From positions 62,001-126,000 of the forward strand of contig NZ_NNBJ01000014.1 of assembly GCF_002803085.1 (NCBI RefSeq): a DNA stretch of 64,000 nucleotides, in the 5' to 3' direction. Source of the DNA: Streptomyces sp. CB01201 (GTDB taxonomy: Bacteria > Actinomycetota > Actinomycetes > Streptomycetales > Streptomycetaceae). A program made the translations under genes and the position numbers. Positions 34,894 through 43,004 of the stretch are shown one piece after another. The notes under the pieces were generated by a model. That model was not told where the DNA came from, made no database searches, and worked only from the letters and a program-made list of their open reading frames with translations. Positions within the stretch are counted from its first letter, which is position 1, and every line of letters begins with the position of its first letter.

Positions 34894-35496
34894 GTGAGCA
34901 CGACACCACCTGTTCTCGCCGCAGAGCTGGCACAGGCGTGGGCCGACATTCAGCGGTACCACTCCGAGCTGCCGGACCTAGCCGCGCCCGAGTCCCTGAT
35001 CGGAGAGTCGTCGTCCGCCTGTGGCGCCGAGCTCTCCTTCGAGCGACTGCTCCATGAGGCAGTCCACGGCATTGCCGCCGCCCGCGGTGTACGCGACACC
35101 TCCCGCGCCGGCCGCTATCACAACCGGAGGTTCCTGGCGATCGCCGAGGAGCTCGGCCTCGACCATCCGGAGGAGCCGCACCCCAGCAGCGGCTTCTCCC
35201 TGGTCACGCTGAACGCCGAGGCAAGGCGCCGCTACCGGCCCACCATCGAACGGCTGCAGCGGGCGCTCAAGGCGCACACCGTCGCCACCGCCGCCGACAC
35301 CAAGCGCTCCTTCCGCGGACCGGCCGCCCGGCACGGCTCCTCCGGAGGCGGCGTCCGGGTCAAGGCGGTCTGCGACTGCGGGCGCAACGTCCGCGTCGTT
35401 CCGTCCGTGCTCGCCCAGGCGCCGATCGTCTGCGGCGGCTGCGGCAAGCCGTTCCGCATCCCGGAAGGGGCCGAGGTGGTCGCCGCGGCCGGCTGA
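34894..35496 (+). CDS. SprT-like metallopeptidase-fold protein with C-terminal zinc ribbon
   Basis: The 200-residue protein contains a HExxH zinc motif, LLHEAVHGIAAARGVRDTSR (near residue 53), followed by GRYHNRRFLAIAEELGL, the pattern of SprT/WLM-type metalloproteases. At the C-terminus a probable zinc ribbon has CDCG (near 164) and CGGCG (near 182). I recall similar proteins in actinobacterial chromosomes and phages; SprT-type enzymes in eukaryotes repair DNA-protein crosslinks, but no such role has been shown for this family to my knowledge. GTG 34894 gives the best N-terminus (STTPPVLAAELAQAW). It is 237 bases before rpsP and probably separate. Confidence 0.72.
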   Translation: MSTTPPVLAAELAQAWADIQRYHSELPDLAAPESLIGESSSACGAELSFERLLHEAVHGIAAARGVRDTSRAGRYHNRRFLAIAEELGLDHPEEPHPSSGFSLVTLNAEARRRYRPTIERLQRALKAHTVATAADTKRSFRGPAARHGSSGGGVRVKAVCDCGRNVRVVPSVLAQAPIVCGGCGKPFRIPEGAEVVAAAG

Positions 35497-35733
35497 CCCC
35501 GGGCCCGGCCGCCGGCAGGGGCGGCAGGTCCGGGGGAGCGGGCCGCCCGGGGGTGCCCCACGGACCCCCGGCGTGCGCACTCCAGGCGTGTGGCACAATG
35601 GCTAGCTGTACTCGACAGCCGCACAGGAACCCTCTCGCCTCCGGCTGACGCGTCCATCGGGCACTCCGAGTACCGCAACCCCACGTGGCATCTCATGTGC
35701 CCAACCACGTCAAGACCAGGAGACACCACTCCA

Positions 35734-36171
35734 GTGGCAGTCAAGATCAAGCTCAAGCGCCTCGGCAAGATTCGCCAGCCGCACTACCGCATCGTCGTCG
35801 CCGACGCCCGCACTCGCCGTGACGGTCGCGCGATCGAGGAAATCGGTCTGTACCACCCGACGTACAACCCGTCGCGCATCGAGGTCGACGCCGAGCGTGC
35901 GCAGTACTGGCTGTCCGTCGGCGCCCAGCCGACCGAGGCCGTCCTCGCCATCCTGAAGCTCACCGGCGACTGGCAGGCGCACAAGGGCCTCCCGGCCCCC
36001 GCGCCGCTGCTCCAGCCGGAGGCGAAGGAAGACAAGCGCGCTTCCTTCGAGGCCTTTGCCAAGACCCTTGAGGGCGACGACGCCAAGGGTGAGGCCATCA
36101 CCCAGAAGGCGAAGAAGACCGAGAAGAAGGCGGACGAGGCCGAGGCCGCCGCCGAGTCGACCGAGTCCTGA
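35734..36171 (+). CDS. rpsP: 30S ribosomal protein S16
   Basis: S16 is an early-binding small-subunit protein. The 145-residue product starts AVKIKLKRLGKIRQPHYRIV and includes the conserved ADARTRRDGRAIEEIGLYHP. Residues after about 80 form a Lys/Glu/Ala-rich extension typical of actinobacteria. GTG 35734 has AGGAGA upstream at a ten-base spacing. It is the first gene of rpsP-khpA-rimM-trmD-rplS, a conserved ribosome biogenesis unit; khpA starts two bases after its stop. Confidence 0.96.
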   Translation: MAVKIKLKRLGKIRQPHYRIVVADARTRRDGRAIEEIGLYHPTYNPSRIEVDAERAQYWLSVGAQPTEAVLAILKLTGDWQAHKGLPAPAPLLQPEAKEDKRASFEAFAKTLEGDDAKGEAITQKAKKTEKKADEAEAAAESTES

Positions 36172-36173
36172 GC

Positions 36174-36413
36174 ATGCTCGAGGAGGCTCTTGAGCACCTC
36201 GTGAAGGGCATCGTCGACAACCCCGACGACGTGCAGGTCGCCTCGCGCAACCTGCGCCGGGGGCGCGTGCTGGAGGTCCGGGTCCACCCCGACGACCTCG
36301 GCAAGGTGATCGGCCGCAACGGCCGCACCGCTCGCGCCCTGCGCACCGTCGTGGGTGCAATCGGCGGTCGTGGCATCCGCGTCGACCTCGTCGACGTGGA
36401 CCAGGTCCGCTGA
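36174..36413 (+). CDS. khpA: KH-domain RNA-binding protein KhpA
   Basis: KhpA is a small KH-domain protein that binds many transcripts with its partner KhpB in Gram-positive bacteria. The 79-residue protein begins MLEEALEHLVKGIVDNPDDV, and the KH GxxG loop is IGRNGRTARALRTVV near residue 43. It follows rpsP by two bases, its standard place in actinobacteria and firmicutes. The gene is short but complete. A hairpin at 36448 partially separates it from rimM. Confidence 0.93.
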   Translation: MLEEALEHLVKGIVDNPDDVQVASRNLRRGRVLEVRVHPDDLGKVIGRNGRTARALRTVVGAIGGRGIRVDLVDVDQVR

Positions 36414-36447
36414 CCAGTAGGGTCGCTTTACCTAGATACGCCGGCTC

Positions 36448-36482
36448 CGGGCCGGGGAGGGCTTCTCGCCCGCCCCGGCCCG
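36448..36482 (+). terminator. Hairpin between khpA and rimM
   Basis: CGGGCCGGGGAGGGC (36448-36462) pairs with GCCCGCCCCGGCCCG (36468-36482) with one mismatch and a five-base loop. It may attenuate rimM-trmD relative to rpsP. Confidence 0.65.
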
Positions 36483-36558
36483 TAGTCGTATTCCGGGCCA
36501 TAGTGGTACGAAGGCCGCGGCCGTCATGAGGCCGCAGTTGTCCGAAGGAGAAGCAAGC

Positions 36559-37173
36559 GTGCAGTTGGTAGTCGCGCGGATCGGCCGCGCCCACGGCATC
36601 AAGGGCGAGGTCACCGTCGAGGTGCGCACCGACGAGCCCGAGCTGAGGCTCGGTCCCGGCGCCGTCCTCACCACCGACCCGGCGTCGGCGGGCCCGCTCA
36701 CCATCGAGACCGGCCGGGTGCACAGCGGCCGGCTGCTGCTGCGCTTCGAGGGCGTGCGCGACCGCACCGCCGCCGAGGCCCTGCGCAACACCCTGCTCAT
36801 CGCCGACGTCGACCCGGCCGAGCTGCCGGAAGAGCCCGACGAGTACTACGACCACCAGCTCATGGACCTGGACGTGGTCCTCGCGGACGGCACCGAGGTC
36901 GGCCGCATCACCGAGATCACCCACCTGCCCTCGCAGGACCTCTTCATCGTGGAGCGGCCCGACGGCAGCGAGGTCATGATCCCCTTCGTCGAGCAGATCG
37001 TCACCGAGATCGACCTCCAGGAGCAGCGCGCGGTCATCGACCCGCCGCCCGGCCTGATCGACGACCGCGCCGTGATCGCCTCCGCCCGCGACGAGGAGGC
37101 GGACGAGCCCGGGGAGGCCGAGGAGCCCGGCCGGTCCGGCCGGGGCGGGCAGAACGCCGGGGACGCCGGCTGA
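36559..37173 (+). CDS. rimM: Ribosome maturation factor RimM
   Basis: RimM helps 30S assembly near S19 and the 16S 3' domain. The 204-residue product has the N-terminal RimM barrel (VVARIGRAHGIKGEVTVEV) and the PRC-barrel C-domain (EYYDHQLMDLDVVLADG near residue 95, and EVMIPFVEQIVTEID near 138). The C-terminal 35 residues are Glu/Gly-rich and probably disordered. GTG 36559 has GAAGGAG eight bases upstream, which decides the start. Its stop overlaps the trmD start by one base (TGATG), so the two are coupled. Confidence 0.95.
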   Translation: MQLVVARIGRAHGIKGEVTVEVRTDEPELRLGPGAVLTTDPASAGPLTIETGRVHSGRLLLRFEGVRDRTAAEALRNTLLIADVDPAELPEEPDEYYDHQLMDLDVVLADGTEVGRITEITHLPSQDLFIVERPDGSEVMIPFVEQIVTEIDLQEQRAVIDPPPGLIDDRAVIASARDEEADEPGEAEEPGRSGRGGQNAGDAG

Positions 37174-37994
37174 TGCGGCTCGACGTCGTCACGATCTTCC
37201 CCGAGTACCTCGAACCGCTGAACGTCTCCCTGGTCGGCAAGGCCCGGGCCCGCGGGCAGCTCGACGTTCACGTCCACGACCTGCGGGACTGGACGTACGA
37301 CCGGCACAACACGGTCGACGACACCCCCTACGGCGGCGGCCCCGGCATGGTCATGAAGACCGGGCCCTGGGGCGACTGCCTGGACGAGGCGCTCGCGAAC
37401 GGCTACGAATCCGGCGCGAACGGCCCGGTCCTGGTCGTACCCACGCCCAGCGGCCGCCCCTTCACCCAGGAACTCGCCGTCGAACTCTCCGAGCGGCCCT
37501 GGCTGATCTTCACGCCGGCCCGCTACGAGGGCATCGACCGCCGCGTCATGGACGAGTACGCCACCCGGCTGCCCGTGTACGAGGTGTCCATCGGCGACTA
37601 CGTCCTGGCCGGCGGCGAGGCCGCGGTCCTGGTGATCACCGAGGCGGTGGCCCGGCTGCTGCCCGGCGTCCTCGGCAACGCCGAGTCGCACCGCGACGAC
37701 TCCTTCGCGCCCGGCGCCATGGCCAACCTCCTCGAAGGGCCCGTCTACACCAAGCCCCCCGAGTGGCGCGGCCACGGCATCCCCGAGGTCCTGCTCAGCG
37801 GCCACCACGGCAAGATCGCGCGCTGGCGCCGGGACGAGGCGTTCAAGCGCACCGCCCAGCACCGGCCCGACCTGATCGAGCGCTGCGAGGCCAGTGCCTT
37901 CGACAAGAAGGACCGCGAAACCCTCTCCATCCTCGGCTGGGCCCCCGAGCCCGGCGGCCGATTTTGGCGCAGGCCGCAGGCCGTGGAAGAATAG
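37173..37994 (+). CDS. trmD: tRNA (guanine(37)-N1)-methyltransferase TrmD
   Basis: TrmD methylates G37 next to the anticodon, preventing frameshifts. It is a SPOUT methyltransferase of 273 residues with a trefoil knot. Motifs include PYGGGPGMVMKTGPW near residue 51, the knot residues RYEGIDRRVMDEYA near 117 and EVSIGDYVLAGGEAA near 136. The C-terminal helical domain ends RRPQAVEE. It overlaps rimM by one base and precedes rplS by 126 bases. Everything is normal for the family. Confidence 0.96.
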   Translation: MRLDVVTIFPEYLEPLNVSLVGKARARGQLDVHVHDLRDWTYDRHNTVDDTPYGGGPGMVMKTGPWGDCLDEALANGYESGANGPVLVVPTPSGRPFTQELAVELSERPWLIFTPARYEGIDRRVMDEYATRLPVYEVSIGDYVLAGGEAAVLVITEAVARLLPGVLGNAESHRDDSFAPGAMANLLEGPVYTKPPEWRGHGIPEVLLSGHHGKIARWRRDEAFKRTAQHRPDLIERCEASAFDKKDRETLSILGWAPEPGGRFWRRPQAVEE

Positions 37995-38120
37995 GCCGCT
38001 GCCGTACGCTCAGCCGGCGCCCCTGCCACAGGGGGAACGACGCCCGCCCTTCGCGCACAGCACCCCATTCATCTCGAATTCCGCTGATGACCTGTGGCAT
38101 CAGTGAGGAAGTAGTCAGTC

Positions 38121-38471
38121 ATGGCAAGCCTGCTCGACTCCGTCAACGCCGCCACGCTGCGCAGCGACGTCCCGTCGTTCCGCCCGGGTGACACCGTCAA
38201 CGTCCACGTCCGCGTGATCGAGGGCAACCGCTCCCGTATCCAGCAGTTCAAGGGCGTAGTCATCCGCCGCCAGGGCGCCGGTGTCTCCGAGACCTTCACG
38301 GTCCGCAAGGTCTCCTTCTCCGTCGGCGTCGAGCGCACCTTCCCGGTGAACTCCCCGATCTTCGAGAAGATCGAGGTCGTGACCCGCGGTGACGTCCGTC
38401 GCGCCAAGCTCTACTACCTCCGTGAGCTGCGCGGCAAGGCCGCGAAGATCAAGGAGAAGCGCGACCGCTGA
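38121..38471 (+). CDS. rplS: 50S ribosomal protein L19
   Basis: L19 sits at the 30S-50S interface. The 116-residue protein shows the family core (RPGDTVNVHVRVIEGNRSRI, FKGVVIRRQGAGVSETFTVR, VGVERTFPVNSPIFEKIEV) and ends RGKAAKIKEKRDR. It is the last gene of the rpsP-trmD-rplS unit. The 126-base spacer before it may contain its own promoter, because AGTGAGGAAG precedes ATG 38121. The signal peptidase cluster follows after 56 bases. Confidence 0.97.
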   Translation: MASLLDSVNAATLRSDVPSFRPGDTVNVHVRVIEGNRSRIQQFKGVVIRRQGAGVSETFTVRKVSFSVGVERTFPVNSPIFEKIEVVTRGDVRRAKLYYLRELRGKAAKIKEKRDR

Positions 38472-38512
38472 GCCCCGGCTCACACCCGCGCACGGGCCTG
38501 ACGGCGGCCGGA

Positions 38513-38518
38513 TAAGCT
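38513..38518 (+). promoter_or_regulatory. Putative -10 element for the first signal peptidase gene
   Basis: TAAGCT ends nine bases before ATG 38528, and no ribosome binding site is seen. It could give a near-leaderless transcript for the sip cluster. Confidence 0.3.
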
Positions 38519-38527
38519 CTGGCCCCG

Positions 38528-39301
38528 ATGGACACCGAAGCACAGCACACGGAGCGCGACCCTTCCGCGGCCCCCGAACCGGGGCCGGCGGAGCGGTCGC
38601 GCTCCGCGCGTTTCTCCACCCTGGCCGGCCTCCTCGAAGGCCCCTGGCGCAAGACCGGGGCACTGTTCGCGCTCTGCGTCGTCTTCCTGCTGCTGCTCAG
38701 CCACTTCGTGGTGCAGCCCTTCCTCGTCCCCAGCGGCTCGATGGAGAACACGCTCCAGGTCGGCGACCGGATCCTCGTCGACAAGCTCGCCTACCGCTTC
38801 GGGGGAACGCCCCGGCGCGGTGACGTCGTCGTCTTCGACGGACGGGGTTCCTTCGTACGAGAAGGTGACGAAGGGAACCCGCTGGGGCGCGCGGTGCGTT
38901 CAGCAGGAGCGGCCCTCGGCCTGACCGAGCCCGCCGAGACCGACTACGTCAAGCGCGTCATCGGAGTCGGCGGCGACCATGTGGTGTGCTGCGACCGGCG
39001 GGGGAGGCTCCAGGTGAACGGCACGGCCATCGACGAGCCCTATCTGCACCCCGGCGACCGCCCCTCCCAGGTGCCCTTCGACATCGTCGTGCCCGACGGC
39101 ACCCTGTGGGTCCTCGGCGACCACCGCTCCCGCTCCAGCGACTCCCGCGACCACCTCGGCGACCCCGGCGGGGGCATGGTCCCGGTGGACCGCGTCATCG
39201 GCCGGGCCGACTGGATCGGCTGGCCCCTCGGCCGCTGGACCTCCCTCGGCGACTCCGGTGCCTTCACGGACGTACGCGACCCGGGCGGGGCCCATGGGTA
39301 A
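38528..39301 (+). CDS. sipW: Type I signal peptidase (SipW position)
   Basis: This 257-residue enzyme removes signal peptides from exported proteins. One N-terminal membrane helix (about residues 45-65) is followed by the catalytic Ser in PSGSMENTL (near 74) and the Lys in DYVKRVIGVGGD (near 144), with LGDHRSRSSDSRDH further on. There is no C-terminal membrane segment, as I recall for SipW of S. lividans. It is the first of four tandem signal peptidase genes, and its stop overlaps the next start by eight bases, so the genes are co-translated. Confidence 0.92.
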   Translation: MDTEAQHTERDPSAAPEPGPAERSRSARFSTLAGLLEGPWRKTGALFALCVVFLLLLSHFVVQPFLVPSGSMENTLQVGDRILVDKLAYRFGGTPRRGDVVVFDGRGSFVREGDEGNPLGRAVRSAGAALGLTEPAETDYVKRVIGVGGDHVVCCDRRGRLQVNGTAIDEPYLHPGDRPSQVPFDIVVPDGTLWVLGDHRSRSSDSRDHLGDPGGGMVPVDRVIGRADWIGWPLGRWTSLGDSGAFTDVRDPGGAHG

Positions 39302-40505
39302 CCACGGGCGCTCGCGCCCGGCCGCCCCTGCGGGCGGCGACCAGCCGCTGCCCACCGGCACCCGGCCCACCTCCGCCCCGGCCGCCCCCGGCCGGCGCGG
39401 CCACAGCGGCCGGGCCGAGCGGCGCAGGCTGGCCCGCAAGGTCAAGCGGCGCAGACGCCGCTCCGCGGTGCGCGAGATACCGCTCCTCATCACCGTCGCG
39501 CTGCTCATCGCGCTGGTCCTGAAGACGTTCCTCGTCCAGGCCTTCGTGATTCCCTCCGGCTCGATGCAGCAGACCATCACCATCGGCGACCGCGTCCTCG
39601 TCGACAAACTCACTCCCTGGTTCGGCTCGAAGCCCGAACGGGGCGACGTCGTCGTCTTCAAGGACCCCGGTGGCTGGCTCAAGGACGAACCGAAGACGTC
39701 CTCGGGCCAGGACCCCGTCGTCGTCAAACAGGTCAAGGAGGGCCTGACCTTCATCGGTCTGCTGCCCTCCGACAACGAGCAGGACCTCATCAAGCGCGTC
39801 ATCGGAGTCGGCGGCGACACCGTCAGATGCTGCGACAAGGACGGCAAGGTGACCGTCAACGGGCATGCCCTCGACGAGCCGTACGTCTTCACGCCCGCCA
39901 CCGATCCGCCCGCACTCATCCAATTCGAGGTAAAGGTTCCCCAGGGCCGGATCTTCGTCATGGGGGACCACCGGTCCAACTCCGCGGACTCCCGCTACCA
40001 CCTCGACAACGGTCAGTACGGCACGGTGCCGGTGAGCGGCGTGGTGGGCCGCGCAGTGGTCGTGGCCTGGCCTTTCTCGCACTGGCGCAGACTCGAAGTG
40101 CCGCCCACCTTCGGCTCGGTGGCCGCCGCGCCCGGCGGTCCGGGAGGTGCCGAGTCGCATAGGGTGTCGTCCCGGGATCCGGCGGCGCAGCCGGACCAGG
40201 CGACCCAGCCCCCGACCCCTGCGGAACTCCCGCTCGTTATGGGAGTGGTGGGCCTGAGCCTCGTACGGGCCAGGCGGTGGCACAGAGTGAGGAGTGGATG
40301 TGGGGGATTTGGCGGTCGGCGCACGATCCGGACGCGAAGAGCCGGAGGAGCGGCCGGAGCAGCAGCTCGCCGATTCCTCCCCGGGCGGTCCCGCGGCGGG
40401 CCACGGCTCCGCGGACCCGGCGAACAGCCCCCCGGCCGAGCACCTGGTGCCGGCGCAGGACAGCGGCCGGGGCGACGGCGGGCCTGGTGGCGAAGGACCC
40501 GGTGA
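39294..40505 (+). CDS. sipX: Type I signal peptidase (SipX position) with unusual basic C-terminal extension
   Basis: The 403-residue frame contains a full peptidase: N-terminal helix (about residues 66-86), catalytic Ser in PSGSMQQTI (near 88), Lys in DLIKRVIGVGGD (near 167), the MGDHRSNSADSRYHL motif, and a C-terminal hydrophobic segment (ELPLVMGVVGLSLV, near 315). After about residue 335 the frame runs on into an Arg/Gly/Pro-rich tail that is out of frame with, and overlaps, the next gene by 206 bases. The tail looks like a shadow of that gene's N-terminus. Either the protein really has a basic tail or a frameshift removed the normal stop; a TGA lies at 40288-40290 in another frame. Confidence 0.85.
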   Translation: MGNHGRSRPAAPAGGDQPLPTGTRPTSAPAAPGRRGHSGRAERRRLARKVKRRRRRSAVREIPLLITVALLIALVLKTFLVQAFVIPSGSMQQTITIGDRVLVDKLTPWFGSKPERGDVVVFKDPGGWLKDEPKTSSGQDPVVVKQVKEGLTFIGLLPSDNEQDLIKRVIGVGGDTVRCCDKDGKVTVNGHALDEPYVFTPATDPPALIQFEVKVPQGRIFVMGDHRSNSADSRYHLDNGQYGTVPVSGVVGRAVVVAWPFSHWRRLEVPPTFGSVAAAPGGPGGAESHRVSSRDPAAQPDQATQPPTPAELPLVMGVVGLSLVRARRWHRVRSGCGGFGGRRTIRTRRAGGAAGAAARRFLPGRSRGGPRLRGPGEQPPGRAPGAGAGQRPGRRRAWWRRTR

Positions 40506-41304
40506 GGGCGAGGGGCGCACCCCCAAGAAGCCGCGTTCCTTCTGGAAGGAACTGCCGCTGCTCATCGGCATCGCGCTGGTCCTCGCCCTGTTGATCAAGA
40601 CGTTCCTGGTCCAGGCGTTCTCCATCCCGTCCGACTCGATGCAGGACACCCTCCAGCGCGGGGACCGGGTCTTGGTCGACAAACTCACGCCGTGGTTCGG
40701 CGCCGAGCCGCAGCGCGGCGAGGTGGTCGTCTTCCACGACCCGGGCGGCTGGCTCGACGGCGAGCCCACGCCGAACCCGAACGCCGCGCAGAAGTTCCTC
40801 TCCTTCATCGGCCTGATGCCGTCCGCCGAGGAGAAGGACCTGATCAAGCGGGTCATCGCGGTCGGCGGCGACACCGTCGAGTGCAAGAAGGGCGGCCCGG
40901 TCACGGTCAACGGCAAGACCCTGAAGGAGCCGTACATCTTCCCGGGCGACAGCGCCTGCGACGACATGCCGTTCGGGCCGATCAAGGTGCCCAAGGGCCG
41001 GATCTGGGTGATGGGCGACCACCGCCAGAACTCGCTGGACTCCCGCTACCACCAGGAACTGACCGGTGGCGGCACGGTCTCCACCGATGAGGTCGTCGGC
41101 CGCGCCTTCACCATCGCCTGGCCGCTCAACCGCATCGACTGGCTCGGCGTCCCCGACACCTTCGACCAGCCGGGTCTGAGCGCGATGGGCACCGCGGCGC
41201 CCGCCGCCGTCGGCCTCGCGGGCGCGGTACCGATGGTGCTGTGGCGCCGGCGCAAGCTCGTTCAAGCGCAGGTCAAGGCGGAAACCCCGGCAGCCAAGGG
41301 CTGA
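40300..41304 (+). CDS. sipY: Type I signal peptidase (SipY position)
   Basis: The 334-residue protein has a long acidic, Gly/Pro-rich cytoplasmic N-terminus (about residues 1-70), one membrane helix (about 84-104), the catalytic Ser in PSDSMQDTL (near 111), the Lys in DLIKRVIAVGGD (near 183), MGDHRQNSLDSRYHQ, and a C-terminal membrane segment (PAAVGLAGAVPMVLW near 305). It is third of four tandem paralogs. AGGAG (40289-40293) is six bases before GTG 40300, which is why I prefer it to GTG 40294. The upstream paralog's frame overlaps its first 206 bases. Confidence 0.92.
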   Translation: MGDLAVGARSGREEPEERPEQQLADSSPGGPAAGHGSADPANSPPAEHLVPAQDSGRGDGGPGGEGPGEGEGRTPKKPRSFWKELPLLIGIALVLALLIKTFLVQAFSIPSDSMQDTLQRGDRVLVDKLTPWFGAEPQRGEVVVFHDPGGWLDGEPTPNPNAAQKFLSFIGLMPSAEEKDLIKRVIAVGGDTVECKKGGPVTVNGKTLKEPYIFPGDSACDDMPFGPIKVPKGRIWVMGDHRQNSLDSRYHQELTGGGTVSTDEVVGRAFTIAWPLNRIDWLGVPDTFDQPGLSAMGTAAPAAVGLAGAVPMVLWRRRKLVQAQVKAETPAAKG

Positions 41305-41358
41305 CCCGCGGGCATACCGCCGGGTAGGGTGCGGTCCCGGAATGTCGATCTCCGGGGT

Positions 41359-41383
41359 CCCGGGACGCCGTGCGCGTCCCGGG
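41359..41383 (+). terminator. Hairpin between the third and fourth signal peptidase genes
   Basis: CCCGGGACGC (41359-41368) and GCGTCCCGGG (41374-41383) form a perfect 10-bp stem with loop CGTGC. It may divide the cluster into two transcription units. Confidence 0.6.
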
Positions 41384-41408
41384 GCGCTGCCGGCAAGGGA
41401 GCGCTGCG

Positions 41409-42149
41409 ATGAGCGGTAACGGACAGGACCACGACGGCCACGGCCGCAGTCTCGGCAGCGTGCTGTCGGGGGTGGCCGTGGCCGTCGGCTGTGTCCTCTT
41501 CCTCGGCGGCTTCGCCTGGGGCGCCGTGCAGTACAAGCCGTACACCGTGCCCACCCAGTCCATGTCGCCGACCGTGAAGGCGGGCGACCGGGTGCTCGCC
41601 CAGCGCATATCCGGCGGCGACGTACGCCGTGGTGACGTCGTCGTCTTCAACGACCCGAAGTGGGCCAACGTGCCCATGCTCAAGCGCGTCGTCGGCATCG
41701 GCGGCGACCAGGTCGCCTGCTGTGGCACGGGCGGCCGCCTCACCATCAACGGCAAACCGCTGGACGAACCGTATCTGCACGGCGCGCAGGCCTCCGGTAC
41801 GCCCTTCGACGCCAAGGTCCCGGCGGGCCAGGTCTTCCTCCTCGGCGACGACCGGCTCGTCTCGCTCGACTCCCGGGTCCACCTGGACGACGCCGCCAAC
41901 GGCTCGGTCCCGCTGAGCACGGTGACCGCCCGTGTGGACGCCGTCGCCTGGCCCATGGACGGCATGCTGGCGCGGCCCACGAACTTCGCGGACCTGCCAG
42001 GCGGCATCTCCTCGCCCGGGCCGCTGAAACTGGTCCTGGGCGCCATCGTGGCCGGCGCGGTCCTGATCGTGGTCGGCGCCGCCTGGGGCCCCATCGCCGG
42101 ACTCGCCCGCCGCCGCGGGAACCGCACCGCAGCGCCCGCCGGAAGGTGA
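41409..42149 (+). CDS. sipZ: Type I signal peptidase (SipZ position)
   Basis: The 246-residue protein has an N-terminal membrane helix (about residues 19-39), the catalytic Ser in PTQSMSPTV (near 52), the Lys in MLKRVVGIGGD (near 94), LGDDRLVSLDSRVHL, and a C-terminal membrane segment (LVLGAIVAGAVLIVVGAAW near 208). It is the most divergent of the four; the DHR motif is DDR here. ATG 41409 has AAGGGAG upstream. The Nudix gene follows within six bases, so they are probably co-transcribed. Confidence 0.93.
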   Translation: MSGNGQDHDGHGRSLGSVLSGVAVAVGCVLFLGGFAWGAVQYKPYTVPTQSMSPTVKAGDRVLAQRISGGDVRRGDVVVFNDPKWANVPMLKRVVGIGGDQVACCGTGGRLTINGKPLDEPYLHGAQASGTPFDAKVPAGQVFLLGDDRLVSLDSRVHLDDAANGSVPLSTVTARVDAVAWPMDGMLARPTNFADLPGGISSPGPLKLVLGAIVAGAVLIVVGAAWGPIAGLARRRGNRTAAPAGR

Positions 42150-42154
42150 ACCCC

Positions 42155-42640
42155 GTGACCGAACCGCGCAAGGTCGCCCGGGTCGTTCTGCTCGACCCCG
42201 ACAACCGCATCCTGCTCATGCACGGCTACGAGCCCGAAGACCCCGCCGACACCTGGTGGTTCACCCCGGGCGGCGGCCTGGAGGGCGACGAGAGCCGGGC
42301 GGAGGCGGCCCTGCGCGAACTCGCGGAGGAGACCGGGATCACAGACGTCGAACTCGGGCCGGTCCTGTGGCAGCGCGTCTGCTCGTTCCCCTTCGACGGG
42401 CGCCGCTGGCACCAGGACGAGTGGTACTACCTGGCCCGTACCACCCAGACCGAGGCCGCCCCGACCGGCCTGACGGAACTGGAGCGGCGCAGCACCTCGG
42501 GGCTGAGGTGGTGGACCTCCGCCGAACTGTCGGCGGCGCGTGAGACGGTGTACCCGACCAGGCTCGCCGAGCTGCTGCGCACGCTGCTCGACGAGGGTCC
42601 TCCGCACGCGCCGGTGGTCCTGGCCCCGGAAATCGTCTAG
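42155..42640 (+). CDS. Nudix hydrolase
   Basis: The 161-residue protein has an exact Nudix box, GX5EX7REUXEEXGU, from GGLEGDES to REL.EETGI (about residues 36-58), so it should hydrolyse a nucleoside-diphosphate-linked compound; the substrate is not predictable. GGAAGG (42141-42146) precedes GTG 42155 by eight bases; GTG 42146, overlapping the sipZ stop, is an alternative. It lies six bases after sipZ. This MutT-like gene beside the signal peptidases is conserved in Streptomyces as I recall it, but no functional link is known. Confidence 0.9.
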   Translation: MTEPRKVARVVLLDPDNRILLMHGYEPEDPADTWWFTPGGGLEGDESRAEAALRELAEETGITDVELGPVLWQRVCSFPFDGRRWHQDEWYYLARTTQTEAAPTGLTELERRSTSGLRWWTSAELSAARETVYPTRLAELLRTLLDEGPPHAPVVLAPEIV

Positions 42641-42695
42641 GGGCCCAGGGGGCTGACGCACAATAGGGGGACGCACGGCTGAAGGGGAACATGCC

Positions 42696-43004
42696 ATGAG
42701 CGCCGAGGACCTCGAAAAGTACGAGACCGAGATGGAGCTGAAGCTCTACCGGGAGTACCGCGACGTCGTCGGTCTGTTCAAATACGTGATCGAGACCGAG
42801 CGCCGTTTCTACCTCACCAACGACTACGAGATGCAGGTGCACTCGGTCCAGGGCGAGGTGTTCTTCGAGGTGTCGATGGCGGACGCCTGGGTGTGGGACA
42901 TGTACCGGCCGGCCAGATTCGTCAAGCAGGTCCGGGTCCTCACCTTCAAGGACGTGAACATCGAGGAGCTGAACAAGAGCGACCTCGAACTGCCGGGGGG
43001 CTGA
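42696..43004 (+). CDS. DUF2469 family protein
   Basis: A 102-residue actinobacterial protein of unknown function, highly conserved in sequence: MSAEDLEKYETEMELKLYRE at the start and a compact body with FKYVIETERRFYLTNDYEMQ (about residues 29-48). It is acidic and soluble with no membrane helix. GAAGGGG lies before ATG 42696. It is regularly found between the signal peptidase region and yraN in actinobacteria. I know no demonstrated role. Confidence 0.88.
   Translation: MSAEDLEKYETEMELKLYREYRDVVGLFKYVIETERRFYLTNDYEMQVHSVQGEVFFEVSMADAWVWDMYRPARFVKQVRVLTFKDVNIEELNKSDLELPGG

Noticed and set aside
41359..41383. A CRISPR-like or attachment-site reading of the palindrome between sipY and sipZ.
   Set aside because: A single 10-bp stem with a five-base loop and no repeats or integrase; a terminator explains it better.
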